NCBI RefSeq assembly: GCF_020921035.1
Contig: NC_063156.1
Location: forward strand, 744,001-808,000
Source: Rhodamnia argentea
Taxonomy: Eukaryota > Streptophyta > Magnoliopsida > Myrtales > Myrtaceae
DNA: 64,000 nt
Direction: 5' to 3'
Shown: positions 47,401 through 59,152 of the stretch, piece by piece
How the letters are laid out: every line of letters begins with the position of its first letter
How positions within the stretch are numbered: position 1 is the stretch's first letter
The notes under the pieces: model-generated
Database searches by the model: none
What the model was told of the DNA's origin: nothing
The model's input: the letters and a program-made list of their open reading frames with translations, nothing else
Translations under genes and position numbers: made by a program

Positions 47401-50400
47401 ATGGCCACGGAGATTTCAGGGCGTTGGGACGGCTGGGTTAAAGAAGCACTCGCGAGGGTCGAGTCCCTCAAGATCGTTAGGTCTCTGAGGCCCATTCGCC
47501 TGTCGATACAACAGGATGAAGTCAGCGGCGATGCGAGTCGAAAGTGCGAGTCAGGGAGCGGTGGGAATGATGATGAGTATGAGGTGTTTGAGGAAATGAA
47601 ACCATGGGATCGCACTTCTGTTGAGGTTGACGTTGCTGGTTCCACCTTCCGCCGTTGGCTCCATGACATCCCTAGCTCTGGTAAACACACCCTTTTTCTT
47701 CTTTGAATTCACCTACTTCCCATAATCAAATTTTGCACCTCCCTCATTTCTGGATGTGCTACCGGTAATGAACTCCCACTTCCATGAATGCAGAAGTTTT
47801 CAATGCGACATCCTGGATGTGTATGATGCATGCATGGTCTTATGTTGGTAGGATGATTTATAAAATGAACTTTCTTCGTAATTTGGGGGGCTCGTATTCA
47901 AATTTTTTGTAGATTATTTTCTTGATCCTTAAACTTCCAAATGGCCACCTGAATACGGTTACAGAAAGAATGCCTGCTTTTCGGTTGTAATTTTTTGCTT
48001 GCTTTATTCTGATGTGTCGACATTATTGCATGTCTCGGCGCTGGCGGTTCTCAGGAGACGATGTTACCTGGGGAGATGGATTGGCTGATAGCTCAGTAGC
48101 AGCAAGCGACCGGGAGTCCAAGAAGCTAATTTTATTCTCTAGTAATGACTACCTTGGGTTGAGTTCACATCCCACAATTGGAAAAGCTGCGGCCAAGGTC
48201 TGATTGATCTGTAGATCAACTACGGAACTTATTACCTGTATCAGTGGTATTCTTTGTGTGTATGCTCTTTCGGAATCATGACGGTCTTAACTTCATGTTA
48301 GGCAGCAAAAGAGCATGGGATGGGTCCAAGAGGATCTGCTCTGATCTGCGGATATACCAATTACCACAGACGTCTGGAGTCTTGCTTGGCAGAGTTAAAG
48401 AAGAAAGAGGTAATTGTTGGACTCACAGGATTCTAGGAAAGTCAATCCAGCACACTGGAAAAAAACAGATCCAAACTTTTTATGGAAATGTCTAGTAGAT
48501 ATCAAAGGCTCTTGTCCTGCCTAGTTCAAGTTCTTAATTGATTGAAGTGATGGGATGGATTAGGTTGTTGATCCAATGGTGTATACTAATTGGTCATCCT
48601 TGATTATGATCTTTCTCATGATATCTGCAAATTTACTTTGTAATTTATGTTTGTGCAATTTATATTCTCTATTCATAAGTTGATGGTTCATCTTATGTTA
48701 TGCCCTGCTGTAGACTGATGTATGTTCATTTTGAATTCCTAATCTAGGAGTGTCTTCTTTGTCCTACTGGGTTTGCCGCTAACATGGCCTTGATGGTGGC
48801 AATTGGAAGCATCAGCCTACTGCTTGCTGCAGGTGCACAACCTGAAAAGGATGAGAAGATTGCCATATTTTCTGATGCCTTGAATCATGCATCCATAATT
48901 GATGGAATACGTCTTGCTGAAAGACAACGAAGTGTGGAAGTTTTCGTTTATGGCCACTGCGACATGTTTCACCTGAATAAATTGCTGTAGGTACTTGTTT
49001 CTCGTATTTAATTTTCCCTCATCTTTCTCACAGGACTGATTCATGATTTGGCACTGCTTTTTTCGCTTATCAGATCTGCCTGCACAACGGAGAGGAAAGT
49101 TGTTGTGACTGATAGGTTAGGAACCATCCACCATTTCTTTTTAGCTGTTCTGTATCTTGATTTTACTTGGAACATATTGTGCATGTGCATAGCAACATAT
49201 GAGAAGCACCTTTTCATTGGACGTCATTCATAAGACAATTGAGTTGGCTTTATCCATGTTGGTGAATGTTGCGTACCATTTTCTCGAAATATTCTTATTC
49301 TGAGTTCAATGTGCGTCTTACTGTAAATTATTGTTTGCTTCTACGTCCATGATTTGGTCCACTATGTGATCCCTGTTTTCTGCCTCTACAGTTTGTTTAG
49401 CATGGATGGAGATTTTGCACCAATGGATGAGCTTGTGAGACTTAGGAGAAAGCATGATTTTCTCTTAGTCATTGATGACGTAAGTCCCTCATTCTGTATA
49501 TAATGTTGTCATTTAAGTTGCAAGACTTGTGCCATTTGCAATACGATAAATATCCACAAAAAGAATCATGGAGGCATATAATGCGTGGTTGACAATTTAT
49601 GCTTGGAAAAGCAGCTTTAACCCGAAAGAAGACACAAAAGAAATTGAATAAGATACTCCTATTACCATTAGCCAGCATGTTCCATGAGCTTAGGGAGATC
49701 TTCATAGAACTTCTGTTGCTACTTTGAGAAAATACACGCTTTTGATGATAACTTGTCATACTTTCAATAAGAAGTTGCCAATTTGTTCAGGCTCATGGAA
49801 CATTTGTTTGTGGAAAAAATGGTGGAGGAGTTGCAGAGGAGTTTGATTGTGAAAGAGATGTTGACATATGTGTCGGCACTCTGAGTAAAGCTGCAGGTTG
49901 CCATGGTGGATTCATTGCATGCAGGTGACCTTTGCCAATGATTTTGTTTTATTACCCCTTGTTGTCAGCGTCAATTGCTTTAGGTATCAAGGCATGTAAA
50001 TGATTATTCATTTCTCAACTTGCAACATAGTTTTCTAAGGTGCCTAGAAACAAGGGGATGGCCCCAGGAAGAGTTTTTATCATATTTTGCATACCAATTA
50101 AAAAGACATTTTCCTTTTGCGGTATGTTTAGCAACTGTTTCAGTATCTTCTTGCTGATCTTCACTTCATGAAGAAAAGGGGAGCTCAAGTGCTTGTAGTA
50201 CTTTGAGATGGCTAGTCGTGTCTGACTGTCTGTAGAACTTATTAAATGATCAGTGACTGGTTTTGTTGATGATCTTAATCTCCAAAGTGTGTGCAAAAGA
50301 AAATTGGGCCACTTTGCAGTTTGCCCTGCTCCAATTTACCTGCCAATATCTTTCCATTCATTCTTAGACCTTTGGATGTAGTATTAGTTATTACAATTTT

Positions 50401-51594
50401 GATCTGTTTATATGCTCGCTGTGCGTAGTCGTATTTACTCGTTTCTTTTCCTCATTTTTCTGGCTAACAGTAAAAGATGGAAGCAACTCATCCAGTCAAG
50501 GGGTCGCTCTTTCATATTTTCTACTGCTACTCCCGTCCCAGTTGCTGCTGCTGCACATGGTTATCTTCTGTGTCTTCCTTCTTGAACTAATTATCTTAAC
50601 CATTCCTCCCCTACCCATGGAAAAAAGATTTTCTTGTGAATTGGAGAGGACTGGTGCCATATTTATCTATTGCATTGCATTCATCAGAACGAGGTTGTGG
50701 GAAGCAACTGCCTCAGTATGATAAACTATTCTACTGTGGCTAAAGCAATAAGAGTAGCCATGTCAAGATATCGTAAAAAAAGTTCGTTGGGTCTCCTATG
50801 TAACCCTTTCAATTCTGCATCATTGTTTTTGCGGCTTTTATAGTTTTCCATTAACTCTAAGTTTGCATATCTTATGTAACAGCTGCTGTCATTGTGGCAA
50901 AGAAAGAGCATTGGCGGAGAAGGGAACTATGGAACCGCGTGCAGGACTTTCGTGCTCTCACTGGAATCCCCATCTTAAGTCCAATAATCTCTCTCATTGT
51001 TGGTAGCGAAGAGAATGCCTTGCGAGCAAGCAGGTCCTCTCTTTCTCTCTCTCTCTTGCTTGCACGCACACATGAATGCAGGCACACAATCATACTTGCT
51101 CTCATACTCAATACACTCGATGTCTGTAATGGTTCCTGAGCTTCTTAACCATGAATAGGCGTCTGCTGGAGTCTGGATTTCATGTGACTGCGATTAGACC
51201 CCCAACAGTTCCTCCGAATTCATGCAGGTTCGTGCACCCCTTGTTTTCGTAGACTTAATTTTTGTTTACATTCTCATCTGTCTGGAAATATATTAAAGGG
51301 AAAGAACATCCTATCGTTTCCTTCTAAATGAATCAGGGTTGGTGATATTGAGAAGTTCATATCATTAACCTTTCCAAATTGTTTAAATTAGTAAAACCAT
51401 TTGCCTTATGTTCCTAGATATATTGCGTTACTCTTAAGTTACTCAGATAAGTTCATTGCTTGCTCAGGCTAAGAGTTACTCTGACTGCAACGCACAGAAA
51501 GGATGATCTAGTGAAGCTTACTCAAGCACTTTCCTGCTGCATCAACTTCCAGGAGTTATCCATCCATTGCCCAAAAGTCTATGCCAAACTGTAA
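47401..51594 (+). CDS. BIOF: 8-amino-7-oxononanoate (KAPA) synthase, biotin biosynthesis
   Basis: Eleven exons: 47401-47680, 48055-48197, 48302-48409, 48748-48986, 49074-49115, 49392-49479, 49791-49924, 50471-50559, 50883-51033, 51159-51227 and 51468-51594. They total 1470 nt (489 residues; I recall 476 in Arabidopsis) and every phase matches. This PLP enzyme joins pimeloyl-CoA (or pimeloyl-ACP) and alanine to make KAPA, the first committed step of biotin synthesis. Landmarks are SSNDYLGLSSHPTI, SALICGYTNYHRRLES, FSDALNHASIIDGIRLAERQ, LLVIDDAHGTF and GTLSKAAGCHGGF, with the PLP lysine near residue 333. The last three residues are AKL, a peroxisomal PTS1 signal; the plant enzyme is known to be peroxisomal. 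Two truncated copies lie downstream on the other strand. Confidence 0.95.
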
Positions 51595-51913
51595 GGCATA
51601 ATTTTTTTTGCCTACTACTCAATCTTGTTTTCTGTTCTCCCTTCCTCATGTAACTCAAATTATCACTAGTCTGTTCTGAGTAACGCAATTTTTGGCCGGA
51701 ACGTCGATCGTGCTACAAGTTAATGTTCATGTCTTTTAATGGGTACAAAGAAAATACTCAGCATGTTACGGTTACTGAAGTCTGCCCTGCTCAAATACTA
51801 CAATAGCCAGAAACTAGTGTCCAATACATTAAGCAGTCTCTTGTGCTTATGCTACATAGTTCTTTCACAATGAGCCAGTAGGGCGTGAAGGGCCATTGAA
51901 GTTTGCTAGACAA
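51595..51913. other. Shared 3' region between convergent BIOF and beta-expansin
   Basis: 319 bases without a gene, presumably BIOF 3' UTR and the 3' flank of the expansin. Confidence 0.6.
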
Positions 51914-53030
51914 TTACAAGTAGTTGACTTGAGATCTATAGGTTGAACCAGGCTTCCAGTTTTCTGGAATTGCGTTCTTGGCCACTATGGTCTCTCTCGA
52001 GTATTGCGATGTCAGCTGAATTGAGACGGAGGTTGCATCTCTGAGCCGGCATCCAGCTTCCAAGCGGCGCCCCATGACTGTTGCATCGACCTCCACTCCT
52101 CAGACCCCATGGAGGCTTCCTTCAGTGATACTCCTGCAAGATCGCCATCTCCCTCTTCAAGCTCAATGACCACCGCAAAGTAGTTGGGGTTGGACCTTGG
52201 ATCGACATGGAATGCTATGGTTCTTCCTGAGTAATCGCACGCAACTCTGGAAATATAAGAAAATGCATGGAAGGTGTCAGCTGAATTGGCACTACAAATT
52301 GAGACCCTCGCTGAGCCAGAACCTTTTTCGGGTATGTTAGATAAGTTTCTGAGCATATCGGATTTTGAGGACTGCAGCATTGCAGAGTTCGACTCCTTCT
52401 CCTGCTTTAGCCATAGCACCGAATGCAGTCCTGCTGAGGTCGAAATGGGCAGAATCAGTCACACAGGGACCTCCGGGGCAAAAGTCTGTGATAACCACCC
52501 TAGCCGGTTTGCCCGAACAGGATGGATGCGTTCTTTTGGTACATATGATCTATCAAGTAAAGATAGAACCAGAGCTATACATTAGTAGGTTATGCACACG
52601 TGAATCTACTCTCTTACATGTTTGTGAAATTGGCAAAGTAAATGGAGTGTACCTTGTAGCAAGCTCCACACTCTTTGCCTGATTTGTACAGAGAAGGGCC
52701 GATTCCGGTCACCATGGAAGAGAACGGAGGTTGTGACACCGCATTCCCATATCCACAGGCTCCTCCTACAACATGTCCACATGCATCGTCATTCGTGCAT
52801 AAATCAAATAAGAAACAACCAGACTCCGTCTCTATGCATTCCATACCGTCGCTACCGGCTCCATCGGGACTACTGTACCAGGTCGCTCTGGCCCAAGAAC
52901 AGTGGGTTCCGAACGTTGTTAAGTTCAAGTGCTTGGCTTTGAAGCTGAAGCACGCCTGGCCGAAGCGAAACGTGGTGACCAAACACAAGAAGATCGAATG
53001 GCGAAATCGAAACGAGCGAAGGGCGGCCAT
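51914..53030 (-). pseudogene. Beta-expansin, probably damaged
   Basis: Minus-strand exons 52847-53030, 52653-52765, 52350-52549 and 51914-52246 spell a beta-expansin. It has a signal-peptide-like N-terminus, [23 protein letters not shown] and KECGACYK in the GH45-like domain, then SGKPARVVITDFCPGG and HFDLSRTAFGAM (HFD motif), and a C-terminal cellulose-binding domain (AFHVDPRSNPNYFAVVIE, WGAAWKLDAGS, NWKPGSTYRSQVNYL). Expansins loosen cell walls at low pH. Two lesions are visible. The donor after exon 3 reads CA/GAAACT instead of GT, so read-through soon meets a stop. In exon 4, one base seems lost in CCTCCGTCTCAATTCAG, putting the last 34 or so residues in another frame. Read-through of the 81-nt intron 52766-52846 is stop-free. 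A sequencing error could mimic one lesion but hardly both. Confidence 0.75.
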
Positions 53031-53114
53031 GTTTAGTGTTCTCGATTACAAGGACTTTCGCATGCTGTCGTGTAAGAAAGAGCTTTGCTTTACTAGAATG
53101 TTGCAAACTCTCTC

Positions 53115-53123
53115 CTATTTATA
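53115..53123 (-). promoter_or_regulatory. TATA box of the beta-expansin
   Basis: On the minus strand CCTATAAATAGGAG, a near-perfect plant TATA box, lies about 90 bases before the ATG at 53030. The promoter core therefore survives although the coding region looks damaged. Confidence 0.6.
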
Positions 53124-54110
53124 GGCACAGGAGGCGCGAGTTTGGTTGCTGTCGGCTGCTAATTTCATCGTAAAGCTTATAGAGGTAGTTATCACAACTT
53201 TTTCAATTTAATATTGTAATCAAACAGCCTCCAAAATGTTGATAATTACGTCAACATTGGCACGACATTTTTTTTTTTTGAAGAAAAATGCGAAGGAGTG
53301 CAGCCACAGACAACGCTGGTCTTGTCGTAAAGTCCGACATTCTAATGATCATGTAACTATGATTGATGTTGCTAATAACAACATAGGAAGGGGTAAATTA
53401 AGCCCCAAAAGTTCTCTTGGCGAGCGGTCGCAATTCTCGACATGGTACGAGGACTTAATAAGAATTTACTGGGAGAAACTCGAACATGACAAGGCCCGAC
53501 GAGTCCGGCTTGAGAACGGCATGTGTTGGTACAACTTTTATCGGTTTTCAGTAAATATGAAAACACTAAGGTTGAGATGTTAAGGTAATAAAATGAACAC
53601 GATGACGGGATACGTGCGTTCATGGTGGTTATTGGACGTTATATGCGTTTAGACACCTCCCCCTTTACTTAGCTTTAATTCGAGAGTTTATTTAAGCAGC
53701 AACCACGATTAAGTTCCGGGTTGATTGACTTGATTTTTTTCCTTTTAAAATTTGATTAGAGATTGTCGATACGTGCGCGTTCTAATTAAATAAATTATGG
53801 CGTGGATTTGACTATAACGATTATATAATGGTAGTGATAGTTCTGGATTCTTCACCGCATGTCCTATGGACACGAGTTCTTGAATTCGAAAATCGAACTG
53901 ATAATGAAGCCTTAACCACCATATCTTTGATCTTAACGTAATTTGCCGTGCATAATTTCATGCACTCTTAAATTTTATGCAGGATGTCTATTCAAACCCC
54001 CGTTTCTGTTGCCAAAAGAAGACGAGCTAAATGTTTTTTTTTTAATTGCATTTGTGAATCTCGGTAAAGATTTCTTTTCTCTTATGTGGAAGAGAAAGGC
54101 AAGTGATTCC
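53124..54110. other. Spacer upstream of the beta-expansin
   Basis: AT-rich, no gene supported. An open frame at 53236-53583 has no family resemblance. Confidence 0.4.
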
Positions 54111-54411
54111 TAAAGTTTAGCTCAATGTGCAATATCGTCTCTGAATTTTTTTTACATGTTCAATCTAATCTCCCAACCATATGAAAATGTTCAATGTTAT
54201 TTTTGAACTTGAATTAATGGAATGATTACATTAAATATTCTCATATAGTTTAGGAACTAACTCGAACATATATCAAAAGTCTAGAGATCAAATTGAACAA
54301 ATTAAAAGTTTAAGGATGACATTGCATATTGGGCTAAACTTCATGGACTACATTGAACAAATTAAAAATTCAAGACCCACATTGCATATTGAGCCAAAAA
54401 TCATAAACTAT
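54111..54411. mobile_element. Foldback element with a duplicated right arm
   Basis: The left arm (TTTAGCTCAATGTGCAATATC through ACATGTTCAATC) is matched in reverse by two consecutive right arms, each with ATTGAACAAATTAAAA and ACATTGCATATTG. Non-coding; the family is not determined. Confidence 0.55.
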
Positions 54412-54470
54412 TTGTGTCATTATCAAAAAAAAAAAAAAAAAAGCGGCCCTATCGGGATACTGAAAAAAGA

Positions 54471-54830
54471 AGAAGAATAGATTTCATTTATGGTAAATAA
54501 CAAAAATCATGGTGCTTTTTCTACTTAAAACAGCTTCGAACCGAGAACTCGAATAATAGCATGCTCCGAGCGCTCATGTCATTTTACGATTGCAATTCGT
54601 ACAGCCAAATTCATTCTCGAACAATTTACCAAGTCTGTCGTGTTCCTTTCTCGAATACGGCGATAAAAGACGTAAAACACGAGTTTTACAACCGATTAAA
54701 TTCAAAGGAATAATAAAAAAAAAAAACATTTCTTTCCAAAGTATGGAAGTGTGAATATATGCAGAGCAATCTATCCTGTTGATTTCGATTTTCGAGTTAG
54801 ACTCATCTGTCCCTGCTCGAGAATTTTGGT
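54471..54830 (-). mobile_element. LTR-retrotransposon remnant (LTR fragment, probably Copia-like)
   Basis: This AT-rich block shares several stretches with 60655-60850 in the same orientation, for example GTAAATAAC near its left end and the run AAATTTCTTT/CATTTCTTT followed by a GGAAGT word. Read on the minus strand it has the look of an LTR end. It is a partial, old, non-coding fossil. Family assignment is tentative. Confidence 0.3.
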
Positions 54831-54959
54831 TAAAATCTTGTCATTCGCTGTAGAGGAAGATTTATGTCATCCCAAGCTCCACTTGGTCCCTTGTGCCGGT
54901 GCTTAGTAGTCTGCACCTGCTAAGTTAAAAGGTCAGGATGAACAGCAAAATCTGCAGTC

Positions 54960-56180
54960 ACGTATCAGTCTTCTCTGAGAAAGATGAGAGGGGGATCAAA
55001 ATAGAGAAAAGAGAAGCAAGAACCTACAACAATTTATTCAGGGAAACATGTCGCAGTGCCCATAAACAAAAACTTCCGCAGCCGGTTGTCTTTCAGCGAG
55101 ACTGATTCCATCAATTATGGATGCGTGATTCAAGACAGCGGAAAATATGGCAATCTCCTCATCCTTTTTCAGGTGGTAAATCCTGCAGCAAGCGGAAGGC
55201 TGATGCTTCCAATTACAACCATCAAGGCCATGTCTGCTGCGAACCCAGTAGGACAAAGAAGACAATCCTAGAGGAGGCATTCAACATGAATAGACATCAT
55301 TCTTCAGCAGGGTGTAAAAGAAGATGAACCATCAACCAATGAATAGAGAATGAAAATTGGAGAAACATAAATTACAAAGTGAAATTCCAGATGTCATGCG
55401 AAAGATCATAATCAAGGATGGCCGACTGGGATGTTTTGTTGGATCAACAACCCGTTCCAGCCAATCACTTCAGTAGGTTAAGAACTTGAACATGGCTGGA
55501 CATGAGCCTTTGATGCCTATGAGATATTACAATATAAAGTTTGGACCCGTTTCTTTCCAGTGTGTTGCATTGACTTCTCCTAGAATCCTGTGAGTCCAAC
55601 AATGACCTCCTCCTCCTTTAACTCTGCCAAGCAAGACTCCAAACGTCTGTGGTAACCGGAGTATCCAAAGAGCAGGGCCGATCCTCTTGGACACATCCCA
55701 TGCTCTTTTGGTGCCTAACACAAAATCAAGATCGTCATGATTTTATAAGAGCATACACACACAAAGAAAACCACTGACACAGGTAATAAGCTCCATATCA
55801 ATTTACAGATCAATCGGACCTTGGCAGCGGCGTTTCCAATTGTGGGATGTGAACTCAGCCCAAGGTAGTCATTACTAGATAATAACATTAGCTTCTCGAA
55901 TATCTGGTCGCTTGCTGCTGCTAAGCTATCATCCAATCCATCTCCCCACATGACATCGTCTCCTGAGCACCGTGGGCCGCCGGGACATGCAATAATGTGG
56001 AAACATCAGAACAAGCAATCGAAAAATTACAACAGAAAAGCAGGCAGTCCTTCTGTTACAGTATTAAGGAAGCCGTTTGGAAGTCCAAGGATCACGATAA
56101 CACCTGACAAAACTTGAATACAGCTCCCCAAAATTACCGAGCAAATTCATGTCATTTATTATCCTGCAAACATAAGAGCG
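54960..56180 (-). pseudogene. BIOF pseudogene A: exons 2-4 with introns
   Basis: Three BIOF exons are recognisable on the minus strand. Exon 2 (55820-55962) and exon 3 (55607-55714) have exactly the intact lengths of 143 and 108 nt, with splice sites kept. Exon 4 (about 55028-55267) is 240 nt against 239, and its frame is broken near FVYGHCDMF. Parts of introns 1 and 4 are also recognisable (for example CTTGGACTTCCAAACGGC versus CTTAAACTTCCAAATGGC), so this is a DNA-level duplication and not a retrocopy. Exon 1 and exons 5-11 are missing. It cannot make KAPA synthase, since it lacks the PLP lysine region. It lies head-to-head with an STP copy. Confidence 0.85.
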
Positions 56181-56685
56181 CGAAAATGGATTTCCACATT
56201 AACAAAACTGAACCATGACGATGCCATTTTCGGTAGCGTGTCCATAAGCTCATAATATTTTTGCAGAGGCTCCTGTTGCTGTTTCAACCTTTTCATCACT
56301 AATTGTTAATGTCCCATTGTTCTTCAATCTGTCGTTTCCAGCCACTCAATCTAACCACCAATTATTAAGGGGAAGGGCCGCCAAAGTAGTGAGTGCTGGT
56401 CCAATGTGAGTGGACTCAACAGTTTTCTTTAGCACCATTGACAGATTTGCCTTCAAAAAAGAGAGACAAAGTTAAAAGCACTAGATCATGGTCATGACAG
56501 TGAAATGGATAAAGAAATGTCTAGATGAATCACTAGCCAAAGTTGGGATCTGGGCCAACCAAGATGTCCTTTCCACATTCAACCCCTTGTGCTGCCATAT
56601 AGTCCCAGATGATTTGAGCCCGCTAATATAGCAAGAAGGACAGGCCATTTGGCTATCTCCCTACTGTGTGTTATTGGAGGAAGCC
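56181..56685. other. Spacer between BIOF pseudogene A and the STP pseudogene
   Basis: About 500 bases with no gene. It should contain what remains of the STP promoter. Confidence 0.5.
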
Positions 56686-58844
56686 ATGGCCATAGGAGAA
56701 GCTATAGAAAACGGAGGAACATATAGATACAATGGAAGAATCACTCCGCTAGTTGTCTTTGATTGTGCCGTGGCCGCCACCGGTGGAATTATTTTCGGCT
56801 ATGACATTGGCATATCAGGTTTGTTCAGCCATTTTGCAGGATATGGTGTGTTTCTTAAATGTTCGGTCACTGTTTAAACGCTTATGAGGTAGAGCTTCTT
56901 ACGAGTTTAGAGAGTGTCGAACATTTTTTTCTTGTCAGTGCTGATAGAAGAACGTGTCTATGCTTAAGTTGGAGTTACATCGATGGAGCCATTCTTGAAG
57001 AGATTCTTCCCCGTTTGACGATTATGAGATAGTGCTTAGCGTCAAACTTTTTTTTTTTTTTTCCGTACAAGTGCTGACAGAAGAACATGTCTTTTCTTAA
57101 GGTGGAGTTACATCGATGGAGCCATTTTTGAAGAAATTCTTCCCAGAAGTGTATCATAAGATGAAAGAAGACACAAAGATCCGCAACTACTGCAAATTTA
57201 ACAGCCAGTTGTTGACCTTATTCACCTCCTCCTTGTACATAGCCGGCCTTGTAACTTCCTTCTTTGCCTCCTCAGTCACTAGATATTTTGGACGCTTGCC
57301 TTCCATTCTTGCTGGCGGGGTTGCTTTTCTTGCGGGTTCAGCTCTCGGAGGTGCAGCTTCCAACGTGGCCATGTTGATATTTGGCCGCGTTCCACTTGGG
57401 ATCGGAGTCGGCTTCGCAAACCAGGTTCTTATGTTGTCGTACTAGGAGTGCAATCATCAAGACTACTCAATTCTGTTTTACTAAGCCAAATGTGATTTTA
57501 TCTGCTGACCAATTTTTGTCTACCTTCCTTCCATCGTTCTTCTTAAGGTCTTTCCATTCACAGTTGAGTGATCTGTCTTTGAAAGTAGAACTGAAGCATA
57601 TCATAGATCAATTTTAAGACCAGTTGGACAAGCAAGCTTGTAGTTGTCTTCTATTCTTGGACAGGGCCTTATATTCTTCTATCACTCTCTAACCAGAAAC
57701 TATGCCAATGGTGTTCTGTTGAAGAAGAAATGCCTTTAACAGTGACATTGTCTTACTTCTTGATTTGCAGTCAGTCCCTCTGTACATCTCTGAAATGGCG
57801 CCTCCACGTCATTGAGGATTTTTCAACAACTTCTTCGAAATGTGTCTAGGATCTGGTGTTTTGTTTGCTAATCTCATCAACTACGGCGCCGAGAAAATAG
57901 AAGGGGGTTGGGGCTGGAGAATCTCTCTAGCTATGGCTGCAGTTCCTGCATCAATCCTAACACTTGGTGCTTTTCTTCTCCCCGAAACGCCTAACAGCTT
58001 AATCCAGAGAAGCTGCAACACAGAAAAGGCCAAATCCATGTTGTGGCGTATCCGAGGCACAGATGATGTTCAAGCAGAGCTAGATGATCTCGTTGGAGAG
58101 AGCTCGATCTCGAAAACTGTCCACCATCCATTCAGAAACATCATCCGAAGGAAGTGCAGGCCTCAACTAGTCATGTCCATAGCCATTCCCTTTTTTCAGC
58201 AAGTCACAGGAATCAATGTCATTTCGTTCTATGCCCCCATACTATTCAGAACAATCAGATTAGGAGAAAGTGCTTCTCTTTTATCAGCAGTCATGACCGG
58301 TGTCGTTAGAGCTGTTTCAATATCGATATGCATGCTTTTAGTGGATAAGCTTGGTCGAAGGAAGCTGTTCATGATCGGGGGTCTCCAAATGCTCACAGCA
58401 CAAGTAATGGTTGGAGGAATAATGGCAGCTAAGCTCGGAGATCACGGTGAAATAAGCAAGGCCTATGCATATTTGGTAATTGTCTTAGTATGTATATATG
58501 TCTCCGGGTTTTGCTTATCATGGGGACCTCTCGGGTGGTTGGTTCCCAGCGAAATATTCCCCTTAGAGATCCGATCGGCAGGGCAGAGTATGACCGTTGC
58601 AGTCGGATTTCTCTTCATATACCTAGGGGCGCAGACGTTTTTGTCCTTGCTGTGCCACTTCAAGTCGGGGCTGTTATTCTTCTTCGGCAGTTGGGTGGTG
58701 ATCATGACTGTGTTCGTGCATCTGCTGTTGCCGGAGACGAAGAACGTGCCGATAGAGCAAATGGACAGGATCTGGGGGGAGCATTGGTTTTGGAAGAAGA
58801 TTGTGGGCGAAAACGATGTCAAGACCAATAAGATTGAAGCCTGA
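56686..58844 (+). pseudogene. STP-type hexose/H+ symporter copy with one in-frame stop
   Basis: Three exons, 56686-56818, 57102-57424 and 57771-58844, total 1530 nt, equal to a normal STP of about 509 residues. MFS sugar-porter landmarks are present: [78 protein letters not shown] and [13 protein letters not shown]. Exon 3 has TGA at 57813-57815 where the neighbouring copy has CGA (APPRHRG). Residues just after it (NNFFEMCLGSG) are also unusual against [11 protein letters not shown]. Intron 1 contains a 130-bp duplication covering the start of exon 2. Everything else is open, so inactivation may be recent, or the stop may be polymorphic. STP proteins import monosaccharides across the plasma membrane. 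Confidence 0.85.
56880..57150 (+). repeat. Tandem duplication over the intron 1 / exon 2 junction of the STP pseudogene
   Basis: Two copies of about 130 bp (near 56883-57007 and 57020-57148) share GTGCTGATAGAAGAAC/GTGCTGACAGAAGAAC and GGAGTTACATCGATGGAGCC. The second copy joins the real exon 2. The first ends in a short decoy exon start with an acceptor-like CTTAAG. Confidence 0.8.
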
Positions 58845-59152
58845 CTCTGCTACTTCACTACAGATGGACATAAGTGGATGATCACAATCACATTTGGACT
58901 GCTCTTCGGTCTCTCATTATTTGGAACCAGATAAATTTAGTGTCTTGATGAATGCGAGCACATGTATACTCTGAATATGTTGCGATGGAACCTTCTGTCT
59001 CTTCATTACTCCATGACAGAGCGATCAAAGAAAGCTTCAGACATGCGTGATGATGAAGGTAATGCGCATGGAGGACCTGATGAGAGTCAAGAGGTGAGAG
59101 AGGAGGTAGAGAAATCTACGTGGATTGAATAGTAAAGTTGATTTCAGTGTCC

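Noticed and set aside
52847-52850. Reading the expansin ORF straight through 52766-52846 as an unusual 27-residue insertion
   Set aside because: GTATGG...TTGTAG borders and the restored SDGGACGYG motif show that it is an intron; the read-through form is kept only as a finding.
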